This document shows, in pieces, positions 33,403-46,204 of a stretch of 64,000 bases of DNA; within the stretch, counting starts at the first letter, position 1; the number at the start of each line of letters is the position of its first letter. This DNA comes from Anticarsia gemmatalis (taxonomy: Eukaryota; Arthropoda; Insecta; Lepidoptera; Erebidae). The notes below the pieces were generated by a model. It was not told where the DNA came from, searched no databases, and was given only the letters and a program-made list of their open reading frames with translations. The DNA lies in NCBI RefSeq assembly GCF_050436995.1, contig NC_134745.1, positions 10,540,001 to 10,604,000 of the forward strand, written 5' to 3'. The position numbers and the translations under genes were made by a program.

Positions 33403-36288
33403 GCTGTGACGTCTCTATGCCGCTGTCCCGGGCTATGGACATGCGTCTAGATGTCCTTATAATTCACTACATCTGCCACTTTGCTCCGGTGTAGGGTAAC
33501 TATGTATTCAGAACATGTTCAACTAGAATGTTATTTACTCGTATTCGAAAGCTTACCCGAATTTTACATATCGTCAACTGTGTTATCTTTTCTTTACTAC
33601 GTGAACTTTATCAACTGAAAAATATACGCATTTTCACTGGTATTTGGTACTTGGTTTAGTAGTTAAGTATCAATAAACTTCACCATATTTGTAAATAAAT
33701 AATTAATGTATTGGTAAAGTTACGTTAAGTAAAAATGCCACAGTTGACTGTACTTATTATTTTGTGTAGAGGTACATGCGATAATCACATCGTTTAATCG
33801 CATGATGATCGCTTAATCACATCATAATAGGGCAACGCCTTATTATTCTGCGAATATTTGGTCTCGTAATCGGATTGAAGGAAAACGGGTCACTATATCC
33901 GATAGTTTAGTTCGATACAATCGCATACGCAACTTATTGGGGTTTATCTATCGCAATCTTTAAACGTAACTCCATGTGAGGTTTCAAGTCGTAAACTCTG
34001 TCATAGTGTATTGTCCTACGACGCATTTTTATTATACTATACTATTTCTGGCGAATTCATTATAATATTGTATACTATAGTATTGAAATCAAATGTTGTA
34101 CTCATTGATAGTTCAATAAGGTTCTTGTATTTGAAACCTTTTCAAGTATTCAATGCGTTGTTTTTGTTTAATGATTGGCATAAATTACAACATTTTTATT
34201 ATTGCTCCTGTGTACTACAAATACAAAACAATGAGAATTAGGTTTTAAAATCGAACGAATACGTGTTATGAAATGAAAATGAAACAGTAGTTTTGGTATA
34301 CTGAATAAGCATAATATGTTTAGATGTGAAGATCCAAGCCATCCGAGAAATACCAGTTTATGATAAATGGACCAAGATAATCGTAATAATAATTTAAAAT
34401 TAACGAGAAGAAACTATGTAAAATTAACAAACTCCAGACAGAAAAGTAAGTAGAGTCATAACTTGAACTGAGAAGAAAAGTTCTTTCGCGGTTATTTTGT
34501 TCGTAGGAGTACAAAGGAATTACTGAATATGCAAAACTTAATGCGCGTGTATAGGTGAATTCATCCGTAAATATTATACGATAACACGTCACAAGACTGA
34601 AGTGCAATTTATTGAATGTCCTGCAAATATATCGTATACGCGTGGTCACTGCGCTCGAGCGCATCCATAATGCAAGCCCAACTGATATTTTCCATTAATG
34701 ATACAGAATCTATTTTTTGTTACCAACTTAATTAATACTTAATGCATGTTTATAATGCTTTAACGTGTACTCACTGATAGTTTAATTATTTTAATCAATG
34801 CCCGCACTGCTTGCGGCTGTATTACGAAGAGGCTCAAAGTATAAAATAAATAATGTATCCTTCGTACAGCCGCTAGTTGCCTATTACAGTTTTTCTACTC
34901 TGTATTTAAGATGTCAATTAAAAGCTTGTTAATGGCCCTTAATCAACCCTTTAATGATTTTCGTGTAGATATTGCAGACAGGCCTAAGATTACACGTTAG
35001 TAACTTGAGGGAAATAAATAAGTGTACGTCCTTTGATAGCTCCGGTCTATGAAATTGATTAAAAAAGAATTTCACGGATGGCCTGTTCTGTGGATCACTT
35101 GCCTAACATATGATATTATGTAGGAGTTATTTAACTCAGACACAGTAATTTTCTTTGTACATACATACATATTATATCAAAACAACATAATTACATTGAA
35201 CAAAAAGCACCTTCGTATAAATAAATGAGATTCACTTTCAGCTCTTAAACAGGCCTTATTTTATAAAGTTTAAAAACAAGTTCTTAAGTAGTATTTAGTA
35301 GTGAATGTTTAAAACATGTAAGTACAATACGATGGATGAATGTATGAACGTTTTGTCAATGGGGAGGCAAGGCTTAAGTGTGCAGGAAGCAACTTAGTAT
35401 TCACAACACGCGTCTCATGAAAATGCATCAACTCTTAACGCAATACAATAATCTTTTAGATATAAATTACGGGTGAGAGTGAGTGCAGTGCCATCATTCA
35501 CTGATGAACTCTGAACTGAGCTCGAACATTAATACTCGCTTTTGATATCTCCCTTTTGTTGAACATAATTCTGGTAAAAGTTTTTATTTGACATTTTTGT
35601 ACCCGTCAAGTAAATTCTGAATAAAGATTTGTATAAAGCAAAACTTTTAGAATGCTGTTCAAATAGATGAAATGAAACGCTATTTCCATGAGCATTTCAT
35701 ATCCAATGCTAAGAGGAGTTTATACGTGATACTACTTACGAGAAAGACAACTTTTTTGCATTTTATGTCGTAGACCATCATCATATTATTAATGCTACTA
35801 CACAGTCATAAGAACTCTTAACGTTTCGATGGTTGTCAATGAAAGATAAGTTGAGCTGATTCAGATAAGTTTTGACTCAGAGAGCTATAATAGCTCAACT
35901 ATGAATTAGAAGGCAGGAAAAACATCAGACAATCAATGCCTGCGTAGTGTAAGGTGCCAACAAAACAATATTACTGCACTAAAACAGTTTTCAATAGATA
36001 AGAATTCATATAAGACAGAGCCGTGTAGTGAACATAGTGCTATTATTTGATAGCACATTTCGTCACAGCCAGTGTAAGCTGTACCGACGGTAGATTTATT
36101 ACGAACATAACCGAGGATCGCCGCTACAACCATGACTTTACAACGAGTTTAAAACGCAATTACCCGCGAAAGATTACTAACATCTCTTTTGGTTGTTAAC
36201 AAAAAACCCTTATAAATAAAAACATAAATAGCCATATGGAGCAATAAATTTGTTTATTGTACAATAAAATAATGTAGCGAGTTCGTGC

Positions 36289-36297
36289 TGGGTGGTC
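36289..36297 (+). promoter_or_regulatory. exact Gli/Ci consensus site, 9.3 kb upstream of the ptc ATG
   Basis: TGGGTGGTC in a GC island with a YY1/PHO-like CCAAGATGGCGG (36317-36328) and a full X-box match (36337-36350) on the minus strand. Confidence 0.5.
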
Positions 36298-36336
36298 CAT
36301 GGGCACAAAAAGCCGGCCAAGATGGCGGTGCAACCC

Positions 36337-36350
36337 GTTGCCATAGAGAC
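36337..36350 (-). promoter_or_regulatory. RFX X-box match
   Basis: Minus strand GTCTCTATGGCAAC fits the 14-base X-box pattern RYYNYYATRRNRAC at every position. It lies about 40 bp from the Gli/Ci site at 36289. Confidence 0.4.
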
Positions 36351-38263
36351 GCGACGCGTCCCGCCTGTAACGCCGCACTGTGATACCACCACATACTCGT
36401 CTAAGACAAAATACTTCCACACTAGATATGCGTGCTTACAACATTAGTTTACTAACAGAATAGTAAGAAGTATAGAATATTACGAATCTTTTAAGCATGT
36501 TAAGGTGTAGCCTTTTTCCTAATTTATATTTTATGTTCAAACAAGCACGACAGCCCGCTTCCCTTACTTTGTAACGTCTTCATAATGAAAACAATAGAAT
36601 TTTATGTTATCGCAGTGAGACAATCAATAAACACATTTTCAAATGGCTTAGCGACTACTAAGTAAACGCTGATAAACATGGTAAACTACATGTGAGAAAT
36701 CATAACTTGGAATCAAAAATACAGTAAAATCTAATTTAAAATAATCAATTTTTAATTTTTAGGATATTCCGAGAGTCAACAAAATAAAAGATAATAAGCA
36801 CATTTGGGTGTATTAAGGTAATTAAATTGTATCTATTGAGGCGTGTCTAATGTACAATTTATTAGTAGTTTTGTAGTGCGGTGTGTGTGTCTGTGTGTCT
36901 GTGGCGCGGCGGTGGGTGCGCGGGCGCAGTGTGCGCGCGCCGCGCGGCGACGAGTCTGTCTGACAGAGCGCTCGGCGGAACAATCGAGCCATTGTTTTGT
37001 ACCAACCACGCATTAATTAAATAATACTTGTCGTTCCGTATAATGACTTAATTTTGTACTTCGACCGAACAACAACTGAGTTTATTAACTGACTTTGTAC
37101 TTCAGAAATTTAAATGCGCATGAGTGTTCGCTCTTAACGTTTTTACCATTATGTCTTATAACTTTACAAGCAATATTTTGTTACTGCAGCTATAAAAATA
37201 CTGTAACGTATGTCAAAGCTCCATTTCACCGAGCATAAATGCATAACTGCATAAAAGTTTATTACTAGTAAAAGTTTCTATTGCTAATAATTATAGGTTT
37301 GTAGCCGCATGTTTGTAATTAAGATTTTCTAGTGGTGTCAATTTATTGCGTATGAAGCTGCACCGACAGTTTTCATTTCACAATTACAGTAACAACAATT
37401 ATGATTTAATTGCTAATTGCTAGCTCAAAAATACAATTCGAAATGAATATCTTTCGAATTGAATTACACAGCTAAGAGTAGAGAACATCAATACTTTACA
37501 TCGCTATTATCACGGGCCAACCTAAACGAATTGGCAATGTCTCGGCGGTAGCGGCCGTTTATTTATGGGCTGAAAGATTTGTTCAAATTATACAACACAA
37601 AATAGGACGCGGTGAAAAATGTGAAGGAAGATGTGTAAAAAACGAGCCGGAAACGGATTCCTGACTAATCGCAACGAAGCTGTCCGTAGTCTAATGTCTG
37701 TATAGGGTGGTGCAGATTGATGGCTCGCCGATTGGGCACGGCCGCCGCTCGCCGCCCGACGCCACGTATGCCGCCGTTCCCGGATCGGTTCTCGGTAGCA
37801 GGCGGCGACATTAAACGAGAGCCTTCGATATGTTTCTTATAAACTGAAAGAGTATACTGCCTTGTATACGAAAGGAAATACCACATATACAATAATTTCC
37901 TGTTAATTACGACGTCGAAGTTGCCTCATTCGAATTTTCCATTATCGATGGTATGAGTATGTAATGAAGAATTAATGTCATATTATTCCATCAGCTATTA
38001 CTTGTTTACGTTTTATGTCTACTAAATACAATAAGACAGTGATCTTTGAAACTTTTAGACAAAGGGAAAACATTAGACGTGGTCGTAATAGCACGTTAAC
38101 AATTTAACACCTCGTAGACTTGTGCAATACAGCCTTGTGGTAACGAGGCTGTATGTGGTAATGACAGATGGAGCTGATACTGTTTGTTGGTAGATACCGA
38201 GGACAAGTAGCGTTGGGCGACCAGAGGCAAGATTTGTCGAAGATGTAGTGAAATTTGATGAAA

Positions 38264-38410
38264 AGACCTGTAATCCGATTCTCTACTACTATCGAGTATC
38301 AACAACCGGCTAGCTATCGAGAAATTTTGTATGAAAATCTGACCAGCGCCTCAAACGGATGTCGTAGAAACTATTTTTGCAGTACATTTTAAATGTCAAA
38401 CTCTCGATCT
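38264..38410 (-). repeat. unclassified dispersed repeat, copy B
   Basis: Inverted relative to copy A at 20231-20378 and roughly 85-90 per cent similar by eye over about 147 bp. Confidence 0.7.
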
Positions 38411-40919
38411 CGATGGTTCTAATTGTAGCGAATCGCGCCACTGAGGTCATATACTGTCATTCTAATTAAAGTGAAGATAATTCTTGAGCAAAAAGGTACG
38501 GCTCTGAACTAGTCTGAACTCACCCTCTAGCACTATCCTTTTGCAACAGTGGACCTGAAATTATTTTTGCGATCGACGTGGCTATAATAATTGACTTATA
38601 ATGTTTGCCGTTATCAAATTCAGATTGATGACTAAACTACCAGCGATACTTTTCAGCTCTATGATTAACGACAAATTCATCGTCATATTTTCTACTAACG
38701 CCTTAAACAGCGTATTTGCATTATTATCCTAATTTCGAGTTTCTGTCATATTTTGATACTCGCCGCCATTATTATTTGGGACAACAAAATATTCTTTATC
38801 TTCGGACATGGCGATTACGTGGCGACAGGCTCTATTATACCATGGCTCTACCGGTGCCCCGCTCTACCTGCCCTGATGAGCTTACAATATCGCTTTATAA
38901 CATTGTAATTATCAAACTGCCGATATGAGCTCTATAATTAGGAGGAGACAACGTCGCCACTTCGTGGAATGATTAAGGATGTTTGTCTCCGAACATCGTT
39001 TAACAACATCGTACCATCGTAAGTCTTCTGCGAATTAAAGGAAATATAAAGTCCTTTATACTTTTGTATTTCTGTTTTCGGGTTAGATTTCATTGTGTAT
39101 ATTTGAACATTTTTCTTAACTCCCCATTTTTATTAAGGTATTATTGCCAGAGACATTGCTACACACGAAGATGCTGATTTAGATCGTGATACAATTTTAA
39201 TGCGATCAGGCTTTTCTTATTTTAATTGAAGATTTTTTGATAGTACAAGATAATTTTCAAATTGCCGAATGCACTTCACTTTGCCGTTTCTTTGGTATAA
39301 GTAATTCGCTATATATTAAACCTTTTAAGACGTTCTAAGGTTCAACGTACGCCACATTATGATCGAGCATAAAATACTTTCAGTAATCTTGAAGCAAATC
39401 ATGAAACAGTCTCACCACGCACAATCAAAATAGAATTGGCTACATTGCGTACATAAAAACAAATAGACACATTACGCATTATCCCTACGATATATTTATC
39501 TTAAATAATTTCTCTTAATCTATTCAAAATAACGATAAATTGGTGCTATTAGAATGTAACCGCCAACATTAGAGGGATTTACTAAATGAATAATAGTCGT
39601 GTGATGATCAGTGAATCACGTCACAGTGGTGGTCTGTTCCTCGTAACTTTCAATACATTATTAAGTCTTCAGGAGTTAATGAGGGAGAGTTCTAGGAAGG
39701 TGTGAACTCGAGATCTGCCTTGTTAACGATCTCAATAAATATCTACCGTTTGAGCGCGCGCCGCCGCCGCCGAGGGCGACGTTGTGCTTCAGGCTCACCA
39801 AGAATTCTTGCAATTTGTCAAACAGTAATTTAGTTTTAAAACGCGACTTAATAAATTGCTATATTTTGAACGGCAGAAAAAAGGTGAAGTAATTTTGCTC
39901 CACGTTTAAAATTGATAGTAGCAATTTCATTCAACTCATTCAGATCTGCAAAATTCTTTTATTGTATTTTAAACGCAATAAAAATGTAAATTTAAAGTCC
40001 CACAAATTTCGCTTGACCTTGAATATTGTAGAGGCATGGAGCGCCAATATAAATCTTACTAGTAATTTTATCACAGTATTCGCGGGCTGTTTATTTTGAG
40101 TGATGATAGCTATTAGCTTGTCAGGTTTACCTTCTCTTTTCCATTAGATAAAGCGGAGTGATGGCATCAACACCTTACACATGTTGTATTAGTGTGCGGA
40201 GAGCACATTAAAATAAGAAGCATCATAAAACTATATTACAAATTATTCACAGTAATTTGGCCGAAACGTTTGGCGCAAACAATATTTCTCGGTGAATTAT
40301 ATAAACATTAGTGTTTATGGGCGCGTCTAAACGCGAGTGCGAAGTGCGAAGCTACGGTAGTGTTGTTCAATCAGAGTTAGAAGGAGCGGAGAGGAGCGCT
40401 CGCGAAATTCGGCAGCGGTGCGCACGCGCGCGTACTCGCCGCCGCGGCAGGTGTTACACATCCGCGGTCGCACCGACTATCTACAGTCGGTACATTATCA
40501 TTGTTATTAAATATTTATGAACACACTATACAAATATTTTTTTGTAAAATATAGTTCTCGCGATCTTTCCTCAAAATGCTGCTCAACTTATGTTTGATTT
40601 GAATGTACAACCAGCTGTTAATGTTATACATATTATAAATCAGAAACTGAATCACGTCAGCTCTTCTCTTTTGACTTCGTCATCGAATGTTTATTATGCA
40701 TGACCTTTCACTCGGCCTTAAGTGAACGATTGTTTGTTACAGAGCATTGAACTGCTACATAAGAATAGTTTGGAAAATTAACAGTCATTAGGTACGATCG
40801 GCTTCCTGATAAACTGTTAAACAACGTAACAGTAGCTCGGACCGATCAACTTTCAATTAGGTCGCTTGTATCGGCGACGGTCACATGTCAATCAAAGCTC
40901 CATATCGATGTTCTGGTGT

Positions 40920-41345
40920 CGGTAGCTGGTGTATGTTGTACCGCGAGGGAGTGCAGTGTGGATAGCGAGGTACGCGAGCGGGCCGCGAGTGTGCCGCCTC
41001 TGCCACGTGGGTGGGCGCCGCGTGTGGCCGCGCGCTGGGTGGCCCACTACCGCTCGCACGCATCCACACACACACACACATGCCCGCACCGCACCAACAC
41101 ACGCTACCGACGCGCAAATAAACACAATAATCAACTAGCGATACTTTACTCCGTCACCGGATAGAGCAATCGCTCGGGGAGATTATTGCAGGAATCGCGG
41201 CGAGTGACACGCGCCTGGCCGGCTGCGCGCTGCCCGCGTCTTACCGCATCGTGTCGCACCGCATCGCATCGCACCGCGTCGTGCAGCATCGTGGACCCTC
41301 GCCCGCGTAGGAGGACGCAAACTACCCACTTTACGACGCTCCTAC
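40920..41345. promoter_or_regulatory. largest CpG island of the ptc-UBE3C interval
   Basis: About 400 bp of dense CpG with two one-mismatch Gli sites (TGGGTGGGC 41008-41016, TGGGTGGCC 41036-41044), a CACGTG E-box beside the first, a (CA)n run near 41070-41085 and GCATC/GCACC-type repeats near 41240-41290. It could be an enhancer or the promoter of an unseen transcript. Confidence 0.35.
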
Positions 41346-42114
41346 CTGGTCCAATGACGCTAATTTTCTAATCCGCTTACAATCTACAGATAAATTTACA
41401 ATTCAAAGACATTGAAGTGTCTGAACCAGTATTAAAGGATCATAAACTCCCTCGCAATCACACACAGACAAGTTTCATATCACATTTCGAATCGACGATT
41501 TGTCTCATTTGTTGTATAAACTAACAATGAAATCGTGTAGACTACCGACGTGTATTACCAGTTTCATATATTATAATATAAATGGAACTAAACAGAACAA
41601 AATGTCCGTAATCTATGAGATACACTAATGCAACTTACTCGAGCGAGTCGGCCTCTGTTTATACAAACTCACTTATTTGTTTTTGAATGTGAATGGGAAC
41701 GAAAAAAGAAAGAAACGATGACCAATATCATTGCCAACAATGCTTATCTACGAGGAAAATAAAGGTCGTAAAGTATCATCTGTGAGCGCTAGGTATAATA
41801 TAATGTTAATTGGCGCAAAAAGTTGGATGCTTCGCGGCGGTTGCGGTCGCATTGATTTATAACTTAATATTCAATCGTAAAGCTAATCGAAGACTAGCGC
41901 AGGCAGCGAATCGAGACGGCTCGCGTAAATTGAAACTAGTTGTATCTAGAACTTGTTTGCCCTTACTATACCATACCGTAAAAGGGTGCAATTTAAAATA
42001 AATAAACTGTTATATTGGTCAATCAGTGAAATATATCGCTGGCTGGCTTTAAGTGAGATCAACAACATAATCTATTGCTCACTGCTACTAATTCTAGTTA
42101 CGGGTACAGAATAT

Positions 42115-42374
42115 CTATACTATATTAATATAATAAAGCTGAAGAGTTTGTTTGTTTGTTTGTTTGTTTGAACGCGCTAATCTCAGGAACTACTGGTCCG
42201 ATTTGAAAAATTCTTTCAGTGTTAGATAGCCCATTTATCGAGGAAGGCTATAGGCTATATAACATCACGCTACGGTCATAAGGAGCGGAGTAGCAACGAA
42301 AAATGTTACAAAAACGGGGAAAAATTTGACCCGTTCTCTTAGGTGACGCAAGCGAAGTTGCGCGGGTCAGCTAG
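42115..42374 (+). mobile_element. Lep1-type non-autonomous Helitron/Helentron
   Basis: Starts with 5'-TC after an A and ends CTAG before a T, matching Helitron insertion between A and T. It contains a (GTTT)n tract, ACTACTGGTCCGATTTGAAA, and near the 3' end a small hairpin (CGCAA / TTGCG). Homologous to the three copies at 58700-59511. It is non-coding, so it depends on a transposase elsewhere. Confidence 0.85.
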
Positions 42375-45300
42375 TTATTTCATAAGGAGTGAAATTATTT
42401 AAGAGACAGGCTAAATATAAATAATTACATAGGTATACTATTCGTTTCCTTTAATGAATCGGTACTGTCAACTGAGAATATGTACACCAAACGAAGGAAA
42501 ATCTAATAAATTTAACACCGAAAGAATACATGCTGGTACAGTACACGCATTTAGAAATGTTCAAATTTGGTATCATTACCACAGTATTAATCAGCCAGAG
42601 ACTAAAAAAACACAAAAAAAAAACATTTTAAATGCTGCATTTTCTTATAAATTAGAACGCGTTGATGTCCTTTAATCTACCAAAATTAGGGGTCTACGAA
42701 ATTACGTAATATATTATTATTTTAATGATTTTTGACCCGATAGGTTAACATTTGATTTCAATTCACTATCATCGATCACGGATAGCTACCTATCGTATAA
42801 AGTGTATCTTATATAAAATTGAGGCAAGTGGAAAATGCAAGATGACGTAATATATATGAATTGTACTTAAAAAAAAATAAAAATTCTATCGTAAGTTATT
42901 CGGTGATTCATAAAAAAAATCCTGAGAGGACCCACACATATACGTACTCATAAAGCACAATAAACTCATTAATCATTATAAAACCGTCATCGTAACATCG
43001 CTACTGACATTGACACATTATACCTACTTATAATGCCAGTAGCTGGTGTTAGTGCCAACTGTCACCAGACGTCACCACATCAATTGGATAGAAGACTGGG
43101 TTAAGGAAAAATGTTTAAACTTGTACTTGTAAAAATTTCATGTAAAATGTATTGTTTATATTGTTATTATTACAGACTGAAACATTTTTAAGACACTCAT
43201 TTGATATCAAATACGAAACTGTGACGTCACTACACTGAATTTCTGTAGTAAAACGATTTGACTGTAGTCAAGTACCCAATTGCTTCAATTGCAAACGCAG
43301 GAAAACAGTAAAGATTTCTTAGCCGATGTCGAGCCTATATAATATATAAGTACTGTTAAGGTTTATGTGCTATTAAAGTAAAGTATAGCTTAGTGATAAT
43401 TAGAAGTTTCTGTAATTAAATTTTTATGTCTTGACAATCAATATATTACACCGTGCTGAATTATAATACGCCAATAAATTATTGCGACGGTCGCCATAAC
43501 CGTTCGCGAAATTTTACACGTTTGGCAGTCCGCGCCTAAAGTTATTCATTGTACCAATACTCCCAATTTTTATGCGGCTATTGTTCTGGCGGCGTGTTTA
43601 ATGGCATGGCCGGTAGCTGTCGGTGCCTCCCAGGACGACAAAAAACGGAACAAAGGAAATACCGCTACATATGAGTTTGGTACAAATCGCACGGCAAGTG
43701 TTGCTCACTGGTGTTTGAGCTCCGTGCCTCGGAACATATTGGTTCTTTCGCCACGCTTCATTAAACGTAATAAGCGCGGTACACATGCGTATGTGGGGGA
43801 CGAGTGCTTCAGTACATACTTATAAATGCTAAGATTGAATGAGCAGTTAACTTAAACGTTATAAAAAAATATAACTTTATAATGTTCCCGCAACATTAAT
43901 AGCAAGATATTTTAAATTACAGTTCTATGCTACTGTATACAAATACCTAGAAATTGTTGGCAAATATAAGTAAACTCGACATTACACAATACGAGAAATA
44001 TTATTATTATTACGATAAATATTCCACTAAGACTGCAAATTTACAAACATTAGCTTCTCAATAAATATGGAACATTATTACGAAGCAGCCGCGCTCTGAT
44101 ACTGATCACGAGCATGCCAAGAGCTCCCATCAATGTAGGACTACATTCCAATAAACATATAAACCAAGAAAATACTTATGCATAGCGAACATTGTTATAC
44201 GCGAGTTTGAATAAATTAGTAATAAAACACGAACATGTAATAAAATATCTATATTTATTCAGTGTCAACACACTTTCCATAAAAATGGACATTGAAATCG
44301 TTTCCAAACAATTAATTAGCGATTAGACTATTAAAATGCCGTAGTGGAACCGTGGCTCGCTAATGACAGACCACCTACGTCCGATTACAAAACTAATAAT
44401 ACCGAGTTAAAAAACAGGCACACATAAAAACAATTATGTTTGACCGCATTGCCATAAAAGAGAGTAACATGACCAATCTCAGAGCAATTAAGGACTCTAA
44501 TAGCAGGAAAGGATAGTAGGTACGTGAGCAGCCGGCCGCGCGCCGACTTAACCTTAATGTTTATTCTATGATCCTAGAGATCATAAATATTTACATAAGC
44601 TTTCCATTTCGGAGCGTAGCTAGGTATCGATGGAGCCATTTAGCTCCCTTATTCGACGCGAGACCTAGCGATTACGCGGTAAACTGTAACCAATTGCAAA
44701 TTTATTTATTAATCAATCTACTTTTTCTTGTAGACTAGATTTAAAAGTAGGCTTTATACTTTATTTACTACATTTAAGTTTGTTTTAAAGTTACTAAGTA
44801 CAACTAATACAAATAAAGATTTTGACGTGACATTTTTCTACTAAGCAAATAGATTCTACATTCATATGATCCAAATTTCCTTTAATTTCTTTCATACTCA
44901 TTTTCCAAACAAATGTCTACAATATGTCATTGTTTTGTAAAACAAACTTTAATTATACCTATTTTACAACCCATTGCCTTGTTCACCACATGTATGTGGT
45001 TAACCAGCGTTAAGTCTCCATACTCGAAGGATGTTTCAGTAGTAAGTGCGCTAATGATTCGTAAAACCACTTCCTGAATAGACTCTTAAAACCATTTCGA
45101 GATGACCAACAGCTGACGTTAGCTATTTTAAAAACGGTTTCATTTCCTCAGGAAACCAATATCTCTACATTTTATTTGGAGCTCTTGAGATACGCTAGAA
45201 ATACGCAGATCAGATACATCTCCGATTACATTTCTCGCAAGTAAAAATGAAAATTATCTGTCATTTAGCATTCCGTTGGAACAAGATAATATATGCTAGT

Positions 45301-45596
45301 AATCAGTTGTGTGTGTACTTGTTAACATATGTATTTCACACCATTTAGTTTGTAGTAACGTATCATCATTCTCGATTCTCGTATTACACTATAAAGCCAC
45401 TTTCCGTTTTGCTTTCATTTATTAGGTAATTTCATTTTCCCCACAATCTCCAGCCTACATGTTTTGATAAGTAAATGGAATCATCTTTCAATTGATGACG
45501 TTTCAATGGTCGCAAATTACGGGCGTAATGGTTGACAATAGATCGCGTTGGGTACAATGCGGTTGCATCAGTGCGCAGGCGCAGGTCGGTGCGTCG

Positions 45597-45605
45597 TGGG
45601 TGGCC
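45597..45605 (+). promoter_or_regulatory. one-mismatch Gli/Ci site in a GC island
   Basis: TGGGTGGCC, 133 bp from a third CGTCTCTATG motif (45738-45747, extended as GTCTCTATGGAAAT, 13 of 14 to the X-box pattern). Single-mismatch sites are common by chance, so this rests on the pairing. Confidence 0.25.
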
Positions 45606-46195
45606 CGCTGTCACTCACCGCGCCTTTAATCAATTTGTACGCCCTTCGGCGCGGGCGCACACTGACATCGCGACGCTGTACATGCACTTTTCGTCACGCA
45701 TCCTGTACCATTCGTCTATTAATATGTTCCCAAGACCCGTCTCTATGGAAATATAAAAAGAATTCCTCTTAATGTATTTAAAACTAACCCGCCTTGAGTG
45801 TCTGTTACAGATTGACAGAGATGACTTTAACACCGACCATAACATGACGTCTAACGTTTAGCTATTCATTTTTAAAGTATCGTGGTAGATAGGTATGTTC
45901 TATTCTATTCCGAGTAGAGCAACATCTCACATCTAGAAAACGCCGTATTACACTAATTATTCCTTCAAGGATGAGTATTAACTTAACGTTTTAATGAGGA
46001 CATGAATTGCACCATGAGCAATGATACAAAACTAGAACCTAATAGCAACTTACAAATCCTACAAGCCTTTATGACTTAATTTATTTCTGTACAAAGAATC
46101 TACTGATATAGATAATATCATAAGTTGCATTTATTGCCAACAAAAGCACAACACAAGCATAAAGCAGGAACAATGTCTAGACAATATTTATAGAA

Positions 46196-46204
46196 GACCA
46201 CCCA
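46196..46204 (-). promoter_or_regulatory. exact Gli/Ci consensus site, 19 kb upstream of the ptc ATG
   Basis: Plus strand GACCACCCA in otherwise AT-rich surroundings, so base composition cannot explain it. Confidence 0.45.

Noticed and set aside
34320..34664. Minus-strand 114-codon frame rich in Ser, Tyr, Phe and Ile
   Set aside because: Composition is that of translated AT-rich spacer; no recognisable family.
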